Part shown: positions 45,126 through 56,477 of the stretch, in pieces | How the letters are laid out: each line of letters starts with the position of its first letter | Numbering within the stretch: position 1 is the first letter of the stretch | From: Quercus robur | Lineage: Eukaryota; Streptophyta; Magnoliopsida; Fagales; Fagaceae | NCBI RefSeq assembly: GCF_932294415.1 | Contig: NC_065535.1 | Coordinates: forward strand, 26,940,782-27,004,781 | Direction: 5' to 3' | DNA length: 64,000 nucleotides | Translations under genes and position numbers: made by a program | The notes under the pieces: model-generated | What the model was told of the DNA's origin: nothing | Database searches by the model: none | The model's input: only the letters and a program-made list of their open reading frames with translations

Positions 45126-45359
45126 TCAGACATAATGGTACTGCACACCAAACATCACTAATACCCCTTCTAGCAAACTGGAACATGCCAACACATCAAG
45201 GGACCACATCTCACCATCATAATCATAGTGGAGGAGCAAATGATCAATACTCTCCTCAGCCTTCTTACACATGTAACACCACTCAATCACATATACCTTA
45301 CGATGGTGTAAATTATCAATCATGAGAATCTTACCCAGAGCAGCAGTCCAAGTAAACAA
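45126..45359 (-). pseudogene. LINE ORF2 C-terminal fragment (zf-RVT region)
   Basis: Minus-strand frame with the pattern of the plant LINE zf-RVT domain: FTWTAALGKILMIDNLHHR, then VIEWCYMCKKAEESIDHLLLH. Only this part is present, so it is a 5'-truncated and decayed copy lying in the presumed intron of the DLN gene in the same orientation. Confidence 0.8.
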
Positions 45360-47683
45360 GGCAACCTTGAGCGATACTTGGACCCTCCATCTACTCTTTC
45401 AGGGAAGAGACTCAATCAATATAAACCCTAATTTGTAATAATTAATTAACTTCCAATCCTATGTGGCCTTAATACAGAGCGTTAATACTCCATTCCATCT
45501 ATCAGGCCCTTGAAATGGTCTTTAGAATCTAAAATCAAGGTCTCTTTTCATATCAATCAGTAAGGAACCATTTATTTGCCTACTGCTGCAATTACAGAGA
45601 AGCTTTAAGTACAATAAATAGAATAAAAATATTGCTCCTAATTTAAGAATAAATAACAAGAGTACAAGACCATGCAATATCAATGAAATGCTGTGCTCCA
45701 ATCAAGATTTTCTGTCTTAGCCTAAAAGTCAGATGCACAGCCCTATTCAACGATTGTAAACGCTTAATTTCCTCAATAGGTCCTAATTTAACCATAAAAA
45801 TAACACCACAGGCTTTAATTAAAGAAAATTTCTTTAATGTAATTATGTAAAAAAATTAGACCAAATAATGGTATCAATAACAATTTTAATAACCCCACAC
45901 ACACAAAAGTTAAAATTATTTATAACATAACTGTCTGACAAACTTTGTAGAGCTAATATGCTAGAAATAATCTTTCTGCCCCTCTCACATTGTACCATAG
46001 CAGCGACAAAGCATTAAAACAACAGCATGTACATGCTTGTTTATACTATCATCTGCAAAAGCAATGTTTGTTTGCATACTTAAGTTTTGGGCATCTATTT
46101 CCATTTTAGTTAGAATCAATAAATGATTCCAAGGAAAACCAAACAATCCTAGAGAAGCGTTGAAAAGAAGGTGAAGAATCAAGGAGCAGCAGTCATACAT
46201 CAAGAAATTTGCTATACATCACAGAGCAGCAGTCATACATCAGGAGCCGATCTAAGTGTTCCCCTAAGGCACACACCCAGAAACCATAAACTCAACTAAA
46301 AGAACACTCAAAGGCCTTTACAACTTAATATTTTGCCTTATGATACTATGCATATTTCAGACAACAAGAGACAAAAACTTAAGAGGCACACTAAGACAAT
46401 GTATAGCACAATATAGAAACAATTATACAAATTTTTACCATCTGAACTCGATCTGTTTAACTCCCTGTGGAAGATGTTTCCAATACTCATTTTAATAAAT
46501 TTTTTTCTAAAAAAAAAAAAAAAAAAAGGGAAGGTACTGTAGTTCATCGTAAATACCCCCTATTTACGATAACAATCAGAAGCACATGCTCATGTGTAGA
46601 CTTCCTCAATTAATTTCCATCTAAACGGAAATGAAAATATGAACACATTACCTACGTAATTACCCCCATAAACTTTGTATATCGCTGAGCCTTTGCAACC
46701 TGCCTTCACCATATTTGCATTTATCAAAAGTTGAAACGAGACTACATAATACTAGAAGCAATTTAGAGAGACATTAAGCTATAATTAAAGTCTCATATTG
46801 TCCTAAGAACACAACTAACTCAATAGAAAAGCCTTAAAGAGTAGGAAACACTCTGAGAATAAAGAATCTAATTCATGAAACAAAAAAGAACAAACAACAT
46901 AGCTTTTGTCTGCATTTGTCAGATGCAGGGAAAAAAAAACCTATTGATTTCCTCTAATTAGAAGCAATTCATGTCTTCGTATCAAATGAAGCATAAAGGG
47001 TATTATTAACCACGAAAAAATAATAAGCAAACATTACATAAAAATTGAAAACAAATCAAAATTGGTATTATTCAGTGTAACCATGTGCAATTTCAAAGCA
47101 CATAATAAATATTATTAAAAAAAAAAAAAAAAAAAAAACCCTGAAAACAAGAGAAGCTCTAAATCCCAATTGAAAAAGCACAGGGTAAGACACTGTACTC
47201 ATGAAACAACTCAACCGAGTAAAATTCAAAATATCCCAATGCTCCTAATAGTGGGTGAGTAAATGCAGGAGTGGATAGAGATCAAAATGTCACATTCATT
47301 ATTCAAACACCCAATGAAACAAACAACTTAATAGAGTAAAACCCAACTTTTCTTTAATCATTTCAAATTCTTTACAAGCAAACTAAAACCAAAGAAATCA
47401 TCAGACCTAATAGTGGATTCTGCGCCCTTTTCTTTTTTTCTGAACAACCAAACAGTAAGGCTACCATGGAATGCTGCCAAATATAGAATCTCTAGAAAAC
47501 CAAGCTCAAATGGGTATGCATACACCTTCACAGTCATTCAGATTCACAGTTCAAAGAAAACCTCCAAACCCCAAAAGAGTAGAAAAATCCCAGTGAGCAA
47601 GTAAATACAAAAAAAGAGCAAAAGACAACAAAAAAAAATGACAGCTGACAGAATAAACAAAGAAAAAAGCAAAGAAATTGACC

Positions 47684-47850
47684 TGTATCGTATCGTATGG
47701 ATTATGGAAGGGAAGAAAACGAGGCTTTGTGGGGTTTCTGGTGGTGGCGCAGCCAGAGAGAGAGAGAGAGAAAAAGAGAGACAATCACGATTACAAATAG
47801 AGAAATGTTATGAGAGAGAAAAAAGAAAGGTGAGAAAGAATAAAAAAGAC
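47684..47850 (-). promoter_or_regulatory. Probable non-coding first exon and promoter side of the DLN gene
   Basis: On the minus strand a CT-rich leader (ctctctctctctctggctgc, then 'cctcgttttcttcccttcc') ends at atacgatacag followed by GTCAATTTC, a good splice donor. No ATG frame of note precedes the donor. Linking it to the exon at 42462 is inference. Confidence 0.42.
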
Positions 47851-48020
47851 TTTTTCTGGGTTGTGTTGTGGGTGTCACTCACTGCTAAATACTCCTTGCA
47901 AAGTCCAACCAATCAAAGGAATCCCCCACACTTTTCTCTCTCCTAACCCCAAGAGAAAGGCAGCCACCGAGTGACTGTGACTGTTGAGTGAAAATGCAAA
48001 CTCATCACGACTCAATTTTA

Positions 48021-48075
48021 ACATACGCACCATTTTTTTTTTTTTTTTCCAAAGAAAAAACATACGCACCATTTT
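48021..48075 (-). mobile_element. Micro-retroposon 7 (23-bp insert, 16-bp TSD)
   Basis: ACATACGCACCATTTT at 48021-48036 and 48060-48075. The insert is T12, CC, AAAGAAAAA (minus strand TTTTTCTTTGG-poly(A)). The left edge is ambiguous within the T run. Confidence 0.72.
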
Positions 48076-48479
48076 GCTAACCGATGTTGAAAGGAAATTT
48101 GTTAATTAACTATTTTTAAAAAAATTATGAAAAAATTATTTTAAAAAGAAAAAAATTAATATTTTTAATTTTTCATAAAAGTAATATTAAATTATTATTA
48201 AAATTGTTTATTAATGAATGTTTTAAGGGAATCTATTAAGAGGATCTTACTTAATAACTTTGGCTATAAATTATTTTAATCCTTAAAATTTGAAATTGGT
48301 CACAAAAAATCATTTTAGTCTTTGATTAGTTGGGGTAAAAAAATGAAATGATAGAAAAGATTTAATTTTCAAGTGCATAAGAAGATAAAAAATGTAATTT
48401 ACATAAATTTGATAATGCCTCTATTACATAAAATAAAATGTAATAGTTTATAGAAAGAAAAAATAAAAATAAAAACCAA

Positions 48480-49500
48480 ATGGGGGGGGGGGGGGGGGGA
48501 AGTGGGATGGAGGCAAATGGGCAAATTCTCATCTAAGCCCCTTTCTCCTCCCGTCCTCCCTCATTTTCTCCCCAATATAAGAGATAACAAAATGGTGGTC
48601 CCGAAAAGAAAACACCTACCCCTACCAAAATTATCCCTCTTCTCCACTTCTAACCAAACAACCTCACTATCCAAAATCTCCCATATTTTCTCATTCCCTT
48701 TTCCATGCTCCCCTAAATCACCCCAACCAAGAAATCTCTTACTTCTTAAGGGTTCATTCTTGGTTGGAAAGATGGATACATGAGAAATATAAAATAGTGG
48801 GAGGATGAAAAATATTTAGTTTTTCCTCATATGTATTTGGTTGGAGGGATAGAAAATTATTTTATTTGATTGGGGAGAAAAGTACGAGGATAGATATTTT
48901 AATTTATAGATATAGACTCATATGCCCTTATTTAAAATATTACACCCAATAAAAAAAAATCAACAAAAAAAGCAATCACACCAAACTTATTAAAACAAAA
49001 ATTATGCCCATTTAAAAGAAAAAAAGAGTGAAGAATTAACAAAAATAATCATTACTACCTAGTTAAAAAGAGAAAAGGCAAACCAACAGACAAAAAAAGA
49101 TCATGCCCAATTTTTTTTTACATATATATGTGTACATAAATTTTACATTAAAAAAGGGAACAAAAGCAACAACCAGCCAAAGGAAATAAGTATTTGTGCC
49201 CCATTAGAGACAAAACAAAAACAAAGGCAGCACAGTAAAACACACTCAACAGTCAACACAATAGAGCTAGTAATATGGGCATTTTGGTCCAAAAATTTTT
49301 GCACAATTTTCTCTCCCATTTTCTCCCTAATTTGGGAGATTGAGTTTTGGTAAGTCCAGATAGAAAACACCTGGCCTCACCAGTTTTCCTTTCTCAAAAT
49401 CACTCTAACCAAATTGCCCCAAAAAGCATTTTATCTCCCCATTTCTCTCCTCTCTTTTCCATCCCCCCTAAAATCCACTCAACTAAACGGACCCTAAAAG
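48480..49500 (+). repeat. Related repeat segments with GGTTGG...CCAACC-type ends
   Basis: 48548-48735 and about 49305-49495 are diverged direct copies (tctcccattttctccc, 'gaaaacacct', 'accaaa', ending 'cctaaatcaccccaaccaag' and 'cctaaaatccactcaactaa'). They look like ends of two copies of one DNA-transposon-like repeat. The first is preceded by a G18 run (48482-48499). No gene. Confidence 0.5.
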
Positions 49501-49609
49501 AATTTTGAGTAAAGTTATCGAACTAGAATGACCAACTTCAAGCTTAAAATGATAAAATGATTTTTGAGTAAAGTTATCAAATTAAAATGTCTAGCTTCAA
49601 ACTTAACAC

Positions 49610-50080
49610 TATGTTTGGAAATTTGAAGGAAGAGGGGAGTAGGTGGTAAAGATGGGAAGGAGAGGAGAGTAAATGAGAATGAAGGGGAATGGTTACCCCT
49701 TCACATTATTTGGATATTTTAAAAGTAGAAGAAAGGGGAATATATTCTCCATTTGCTTGGAAGTTTTAAAAATTAAATAGGGGAGAGGAGAAGGGAGGAA
49801 AATTTCTTATAAATCATGCCAATAATAATCTTATTTTAATTATTTTTTAAAAATATAGAAATTGCTCTTTAGGAAGAAATTGATATTTCAATTATTTTTA
49901 ATTCTCTCTGCTCCATTCCCCCTCTAAATCTCTCTAATGTACGGCAATTAAAAATTTGGGGTTAAAATCCCTCCAAACCCCGCCTCCTCCTCCCTTAAAA
50001 CACATTCAAATAGGGTTTATGAAACCCTTCTCCTTTCCTCTCCTTTCCTCCCCTTTCCTCTCCTTGATCCAATTTACCGT
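49610..50080. repeat. Possible purine-rich inverted-repeat element
   Basis: The left side (ctatgtttggaaatttgaag then 'gaggggag') and the inverse of the right side (ctatttgaatgtgttttaag then 'ggaggagg') are similar. The sequence is low-complexity, so the match may be partly compositional. Confidence 0.3.
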
Positions 50081-50094
50081 AAAGAATTAAAATA

Positions 50095-50354
50095 CTTCTC
50101 CGTCCTACTTTGTTTGTCCTCTATTCCATTTTGAGATGTCTCAAAATATTGTCCTATTTCTAAAAATAGAAGTCATTAATTTACTAATGTTCTTATTATA
50201 CCCCTATTAATTTACTAATTCAATTTTTTGATAAATTTATTTGAGGGTAGTTTTGGAAACTTATACATTTTTAAAATGTAGATAAGATAATAAATGATGT
50301 TCCCTTAAAAGTATTGATTTTTCAAACAGGACAAACAAAGTGGGATGGAGGGAG
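50095..50354. mobile_element. Stowaway-like MITE, 260 bp, TA target duplication
   Basis: Left end CTTCTCCGTCCTACTTTGTT and right end ACAAAGTGGGATGGAGGGAG are inverted, with TA on both sides (50093-50094, 50355-50356). The CTCCCTCCGTCCCACTTTGT type of end is typical for Stowaway (Tc1/mariner) MITEs. No coding capacity. Confidence 0.9.
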
Positions 50355-50356
50355 TA

Positions 50357-50829
50357 ACTTTTAGGCAAAGTTAGCAAGTGTAAATTGCATTTTTTCCTAA
50401 AATAAAAAGCTTTATTAATGAATGCTCTAAGTGCAATAGTTAAGGAACAATTCTAGGACCACCACTAATTGGACATCAATTTTCACAGCTATCTGATGTA
50501 GCTGATTATGAGTGATAAAAAAAAATTATGGGTTCATGTGAAAGTAACAAACAACCAATCACAATATGCCACATGAGATAATTTTGAAAATAAATGTGAA
50601 ATTGGTTTTGGTCTTAAAATAACTCGTAGTTAAGGCATATTTAATGCTTTATTATTAAATAATGTTTTTATACATTTAAAAATAAATATAGTCAAAACTA
50701 TACACATATATCCAAAACATATCAACCACCTTTTTTTCCCATCTTTTTAAGGCTAAATCTTATTACATATTTTTTATTGCACACAAGGTACATTGCATCT
50801 AATGAAATTATGTTTTAAAATTTCATTTA
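50357..50829. other. AT-rich intergenic DNA, no gene
   Basis: No frame or element end recognised. Confidence 0.5.
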
Positions 50830-51298
50830 TATATATATATATATATATATTAATTGTCAAAACTTAGAGGAAATCCAATTAGATTTTAATTGGATTCTCA
50901 ATTTTGCGACATATGTCCCATTAAATTTTCAATTTTGTACCAAATGAATTATTGGTTGTAAAAATCGAAGAGTCCAAATCCAATTAGATTCTAAATTGGA
51001 TTTCAATTGGACTTCAATTTTCTACCACGTGTCCATCTAAATTTTTTAATTTTTGTGGCAAGTGAATTATTGGGTGCAAAAATCGAAAAGTCAAAAACCA
51101 ATTAAATTCTAGATCATATATATATATATATATATAATGAGAAACCGTTACATATTTTAGAAAATGTATGGTTTTAAAAAAGTGTAAACTAATATTATGT
51201 ATAATTTGAACATTTTCTAAAATATATGTATAATTTGAACCGTGTAATTGTAATTGTTTTTAATTGTACTTGTGCATGTGCACAGAGCTACATACTAG
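50830..51298 (+). mobile_element. Short non-autonomous Helitron (about 470 bp)
   Basis: The 3' end shows the palindrome TGTGCATGTGCACA, then GAGCTACATA and terminal CTAG (51295-51298) followed by T, the Helitron end structure. The 5' part begins after a (TA)n run and contains two diverged ~115-bp tandem copies ('ccaattagatt', 'ttctaccacgtgtcc'-like). No inverted termini, as expected. The 5' limit is approximate. Confidence 0.6.
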
Positions 51299-51299
51299 T

Positions 51300-52172
51300 A
51301 ATTCTAAAACGATACAATTTCAACAAATTTATTTAGGCCATAAAATGAATCATTAGTATTGGAATTCTCACTTCAAAGCATTATGAAGAAATCACACTTT
51401 TAGCATTCTCATTAGTTTGTGCAAAAAATTTTTGTCTATTTTAGTACAAAAATCTATTTTTTATATTATATATAATACATACTCACTTTTCAAAACACCC
51501 TAAATTATTTAATTTACACGACATTTTATTAAAATATCAAAATATCTTAGTTTTTTTTTAATTATTTATCTTTTTTCACACACAATAATCATCATCCACT
51601 TTTTTTCTTCATTCTTAAGATACATAAAAGAAGAATAAGCAACTAAATGTAAAATGAATAGCGTTACTGCTGTAATTTTACACGATTATTGTAGCAAACT
51701 TGTAAATTTACACAATTATACAAGATTGATATAGATCATTTTTAGATAAAATTGTATAAATTTTATATTTTTTTTTAATGAAAAATGTTAATAAGTACCG
51801 TGCAATGTTTGTTAAGGATAAAATCATATGGATCTCACTTAACAAAAAAATTAGATAAATGAGAGAAATTATATAAAATTGGCCTTACTGACCTTACAAC
51901 CTATAAAGCTGACAAAAGCTTACAAAATACTGACAAAAAGATAAAAATTCTAACACAAAGTTTGGTGTTAATACCTTACGTTGCCCGTCAATGCAGCTAT
52001 TTAGTTGTGTTAATGAGTTGCCCGTCAACAACAATATTTTGACTTTTTTGGTACAATTTTGTCTTTTTTTTTGCAATTTTATGTCTTCTTTTAGTGTGAG
52101 ACCAACTTTATAGAGAGAAAAAGAAATTAAAATAATTTGTAGAACTAGTTATATGTTTTTTTTATGAGATGA
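51300..52172. other. AT-rich intergenic DNA, no gene
   Basis: Only short frames of AT-rich composition. Confidence 0.5.
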
Positions 52173-53282
52173 GTTCAAATTACACCTGGTGTAACTCTTA
52201 TAAAGTTATACATTTTCTGTCCCATAGATTTCTAATAGTTTGAATGGTTGAAAAAATAGCATTAAATGATTATTTCTTTCCACTTATTTACCTTATTAAT
52301 AATAGTTTTTCTCTATCCTCATTTATTACTTTCCATAGATCTCATTGGATTTTGTTTAATGGTGTCACTTTCTTCCTAAAATTTCTGTTGTTAAACAACG
52401 TTTCTTCTATGGTGGAAAATGCAGGTCAATGGAAAAGGTTTTCTATGTTCAACCAAAAACAAGTTTAATACAACAAAATGAAAACTTTTTTTAGAATGTC
52501 ACATATTCAACTAATCAACACTTAAAAACTCTCTTCTTGCATTATATAAGTTGTCAAAATCCCTTAGATATTAGATATGACAAAGCAACCGCCAACCTTA
52601 GATATTGGATTTTGTTTAATGGTGTCCCTTCCTAAAATTTCTATTGTACAACGTTCCTTCTTCTTTGTTAGACTCGTTTTGTGTTTCAAATGGTTTTGAG
52701 GTTTCAATTTTCCTAATCTCCTAATTCACATACTCTCTTAAAAAAATTATAGAAAACTTTATGGATAGAGGTGACATCTACAGAGACAAAGCAAAGCCTC
52801 ATACAAAACATAACTCAAACATCATACTTATATTTCTACTTCAAAACCAATTAACCAAGTCTCCTAAACGGGGAAAAAATATCTCAAAATTAAAACTTAA
52901 AAAAACCTCATGGGATTGATTTTTTTTACAAAGCGTTGGTTAAGCTTCTTAATTTGGTAATTTTTTTAATTCATAAAAAAATTATTTTGTTTTATCATTT
53001 CTTCCTCTACTCATATCATAGTGAGAGAAAGAAGCAGAGAATTTTGTTTTTTATTGGGTAAGCAAGAGAGAGAAAATAGGTGAGAGAAAGAAGAAGAGAA
53101 TTTCTTTTTATATTGGGTAAGAAAGAGAGAGAAAAAAAGATAGAATTAATTTATCATAAATAAGGAAGAGAAACAAAATAATCATTTAATTCTATTTTTT
53201 CAACCATGAGATCTATTAGAAATTTACGATACAAAAAAGATATTACTCTATAAGAGTTACACTAGATGTAATTTAAATTCAC
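52173..53282. mobile_element. DNA-transposon-like element with ~150-bp inverted repeats
   Basis: Left arm (gttcaaattacacctggtgt, 'aactcttat', 'gaatggttgaaaaaatagca', 'ttaaatgattatttctttcc') matches the inverse of the right arm ending at about 53282 (aatttaaattacatctagtg, 'taactcttat', 'catggttgaaaaaatagaat'). Within are direct duplicates (ggattttgtttaatggtgtc at about 52347 and 52605). A T-rich flank prevents naming a target duplication. Possibly MULE-like. Confidence 0.6.
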
Positions 53283-53284
53283 TA

Positions 53285-53872
53285 CTTTTTTTTTTTTTTT
53301 TTTTATCTAATTTTTTTTTTTAAAATAAAACCTACCTAAAGACGTCCTTAATAAGTACAGGTGCAGTGCTCATTATCATTAGCCTTTTATTATTCACGAA
53401 AAGATGTGAATGCCACCAAAAGTATCACTATTCAGGTAGAAAGAAAGGGAGAGGAGATGGGACCCGACTCCCGAGGGAACTGCGACCTTCTTTATGGCTT
53501 TATCTCGTACTCTAACGACTGACGCAAATTGTGACAATCGCATTAAACTGGTTCTGCGACTATTCCCGCAGTGGGAATCATTATTATTTTAATAACATCG
53601 GCCTTTTCGGGGGCTACAAGAACAGGAGAGTCTGATTCAGCCAAAAAAAAAAAAACAGGAAAGTCTGCATCTCAAGCCATTTTGGGCCCCACTCTTTATA
53701 CTATAACCATGCCTTTCTCTCACCCTCTATCTCTATCACTATTTAATAAGAGATTGGGACCACATCGAAAATGGCATAATTGTCCGTCACGCGAATTGTG
53801 GTAAAAAAAATTGTGTAATTTTCGGTTACCTTAGCACAGCTCTTTAATAATACATATTTAGCAGAGAGTCGT
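53285..53872. other. Gap before the RPS26 pseudogene, no gene
   Basis: Begins with a long T run. The patch at 53440-53640 is less AT-rich but shows no domain or splice structure. Confidence 0.45.
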
Positions 53873-53880
53873 AGTTATTA

Positions 53881-54404
53881 TTATTACCTCAGATCTCCTT
53901 CCTTCTCAAGTCTCAACCATGACTTTCAAGCGCAGGAATGGTTTACGCAACAAGCACGGCCGCGGCCACCTCAAGTTCATCCACTGTTCCTCCAACTGAG
54001 GAACATTGCTGTGTTGAGCAAGCTGCATGCGCGATTAGGGATGTTGAAGAAGCTTGCGTCTGTCTATGACCAGTATGTATGTTCTTCCAAAGCTCGCTGT
54101 ATGCAAAGATGCAGTACTATGTACAGTACTGCATGTGTTTCCTGTGCTATTCACTCACATGTTGTTGTATTTGTGAATCCTGCCCAAACATAGAAAGCTG
54201 TTAAGCTTGTCAAATATTAATATGCAGCCATGCTGCTGTCCCTGAACATTTTCAGTTTTGTCTAGGAAATCTTTAATGGTTTAATTTTCTGTTTTCTTTA
54301 TGGATGTTCGATTTGGTGAGAATGGGGAATCCATGTACTTATTTGAGTTTTGACATATCCGTTTGATTTGCAATTCTGTCTACCCTCACCAAAAAAAAAA
54401 AAAA
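53881..54404 (+). pseudogene. RPS26: Processed pseudogene of ribosomal protein S26 (eS26)
   Basis: Starts MTFKRRNGLRNKHGRGHLKF (from 53919), the N-terminus of plant RPS26, after a short pyrimidine-rich leader (ctccttccttctc) like ribosomal-protein mRNAs. The frame stops at codon 27, where about 45 bp coding for the Cys-rich part is deleted. Later pieces continue in shifted frames (nucleotides for ...VEQAA...RDV...ACVYDQYV, then VSCAIHSHVV near 54137-54166). The basic C-terminus is missing. No introns, a 3' UTR-like stretch and A15 (54391-54405) follow. AGTTATTA flanks it (53873-53880 and 54405-54412). These show retroposition, probably by LINE machinery. Confidence 0.9.
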
Positions 54405-54412
54405 AGTTATTA

Positions 54413-55310
54413 ATTAGTGTTACCAAACAAAAAGAAAAAAGAGAGCAGTACACTAGTACTGTAGTAGTAGTGTAGTTCTCTCTTCTCTGTTAACATTTGC
54501 CTATATTAAAATGCAAAAGCAAATGTTGGATTGGAGTAGGACGTAGCATTTGCTGCCGTACGTGTCCGTGCGCTCTACGAGTTGACAGACACTAACTTTC
54601 TCATTAAATTTAATATAAATTTTAGTAAAAAAATTATAAATGAGATTTCACAAACAAATCTAGATTGAAATACAAGTACGGGGTACCCACACCTTTGCTC
54701 TCACTCTCACTCACTCACGCTGCTCCAAGCGCGTCTCCTACACATACACTCTCGCTAGTGAAAGTCACTACCTCGCGCAACACTTGTATAATAGCTTCCA
54801 CTACTAGTAGTAGGACCATTATCGGTTTTTAGCCAAAAAGAAAAGGAAAAAAAAAAAAAAAACTAGTACTTTAGTCTTTAGTAATATGCTAGGATCGATC
54901 GGCTTGTCTTAACAATTTTTTCTTTTTGTTTCTTAACCTACTCGGTTATTCATAGTTTTTTTTTTTCTTCTTCTTCTTAAATCTCACTTTATTGAGATAC
55001 CAACCTACTTCTATCAACTTAAAAAAAAAAAATAATAATTCAATAAAAAAAGTCTTAGCAAATAGACAATAAATTTTAATCGACTTTAAAAAATAATAAT
55101 TAAAAAAAATGTCTTAGCAAACGGACAATAAATAAAAAGCTGGATCTAAATGGACACCAAGACTCATCCAATATTGTCCTTTCGTTCAACATTCCCACGA
55201 TGCACCTTGAAAAAACGATGCACCTTGAAAAAAAATAAAAAGAACATTGTTTAATGTTTTTCGTTTTTTGAGCTTTTCTACACTAGCTGCTGGCTAGTAC
55301 TTTCAGCATA
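54413..55310. other. Intergenic DNA, no gene
   Basis: A GC-richer patch with 'ctctcactctcactcactca' and 'actactagtagtag' at 54700-54810, otherwise AT-rich. No coding pattern. Confidence 0.5.
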
Positions 55311-55313
55311 TAA

Positions 55314-56474
55314 GAGCATTTTCATTTCAAAATTTTATTTTATTTTATTATTTTAAAAGTTATTTTATTAATTATATCATATTATTTTACAATATATTTA
55401 ATATCTCAACTTTTATTTTCCTATTTTACATTTTAAAATAATATATCTACATAATAAAATATATTTTTTCCTTTTTTGTTTTTTTCCAATTTTCTCCTCC
55501 ACATGCGTATGTATCTTCCAAACCTTTTTTTACTTTTCACCTTCTTCCAGACTCCACCACACGCGTATGTAAAGGAAATAAAATATATTCCTTTACTTTT
55601 CACCTTCTTCCAAACTTCTCCATTCCTTTATCTTCCATCTTCATTTTTGTTTTTTCTTTCTATGTGTTTTCCCATTCCTTTATCTTCCATCTTCCTTTGT
55701 TTCATCTAACCATACCATTTCTTTCTTTTTTTCCTTTCTTTGTGCTTCTCTCTGGTTCTCACTCACTCTCAGTTCCTCATCAACAACTTGTCACCACTAG
55801 TATTAGTGGGTCTCACAAGCTTACAAGCTCCCTCAACCTCTAACACCGTGCCTCCACTGCCAGTCACTACCACTGTGCCTCCACCACTGCCCACCAAAAT
55901 CCCACCAGAACAAAAACCATATTTAAAAAAAAAAAAAAAAAAAAAACCAGATCAACCCTGATCAAAACCCAGACAGTTGTTGAGCAAAACCTCGACCAAA
56001 CCCGCATTGCACCACTGTCGCTAGATCAACACCGCCACCACCGCCTTTAGGTCCATCATTGGCGAGAATTAACCCAGCCCATCTTCATCGAGCTTGAGCA
56101 ACCCATCATCAGCGAGAATCACAACCCATCATCAATGAGCTTGAGCAACCCATGCTGCCGCCAAACCCACGCTAGAATATGCCCACCGTGACAGAGATGT
56201 GATGAGAGAGAGAGAGGCTGTTGTGCAAGATCGGAGAGAGGAGATGAAAAACACGGAAAATAAAGAGAGAGAAAAAGTCAGATTGAATAAAGAACTATTA
56301 TTTAGTTTTACAATTGTGCTACAATGTGATTCTACATTTAGAATCGCACTGTAGCACAATTGCAAATTTTTTTGCAATAGTCAGGTTTTGCAAGACCGAC
56401 TGTTGGGGAGTTTTAGGGCTTAAATGCTAAATACTATTGCCATATGGCATATGCCATTCCTATTGTGAAGGCTC
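55314..56474. mobile_element. PIF/Harbinger-type element, GAGCATT family copy A, 1161 bp
   Basis: Starts GAGCATTTTCATTTC and ends GTGAAGGCTC with TAA on both sides (55311-55313, 56475-56477). Near the right end is the family hairpin at 56312-56361 (gctacaatgtgattcta / 'tagaatcgcactgtagc'). The interior is CT- and CCACCA-rich without a transposase. It abuts copy B directly. Confidence 0.75.
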
Positions 56475-56477
56475 TAA

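Larger units (their letters stand above)
42534..47683 (-). other. Probable long first intron of the DLN gene
   Basis: About 5 kb without a convincing exon. It contains a LINE fragment, a poly(C) run, poly(A) runs (44972-45001, 47118-47138) and a diverged ~100-bp direct repeat. The segment at 42950-43560 (repeated 'aggagtca', 'cctaggcctag') looks like an old retroelement piece. The intron assignment depends on the leader at about 47.7 kb belonging to this gene. Confidence 0.4.

Noticed and set aside
46184-46242. 19-bp direct repeat GAGCAGCAGTCATACATCA, 40 bp apart
   Set aside because: The intervening DNA has no poly(A) or element end; probably a simple local duplication.
47413-47946. Plus-strand frames opposite the probable DLN-gene leader
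   Set aside because: Antisense of a CT-rich leader; composition is Arg/Glu repeat translation.
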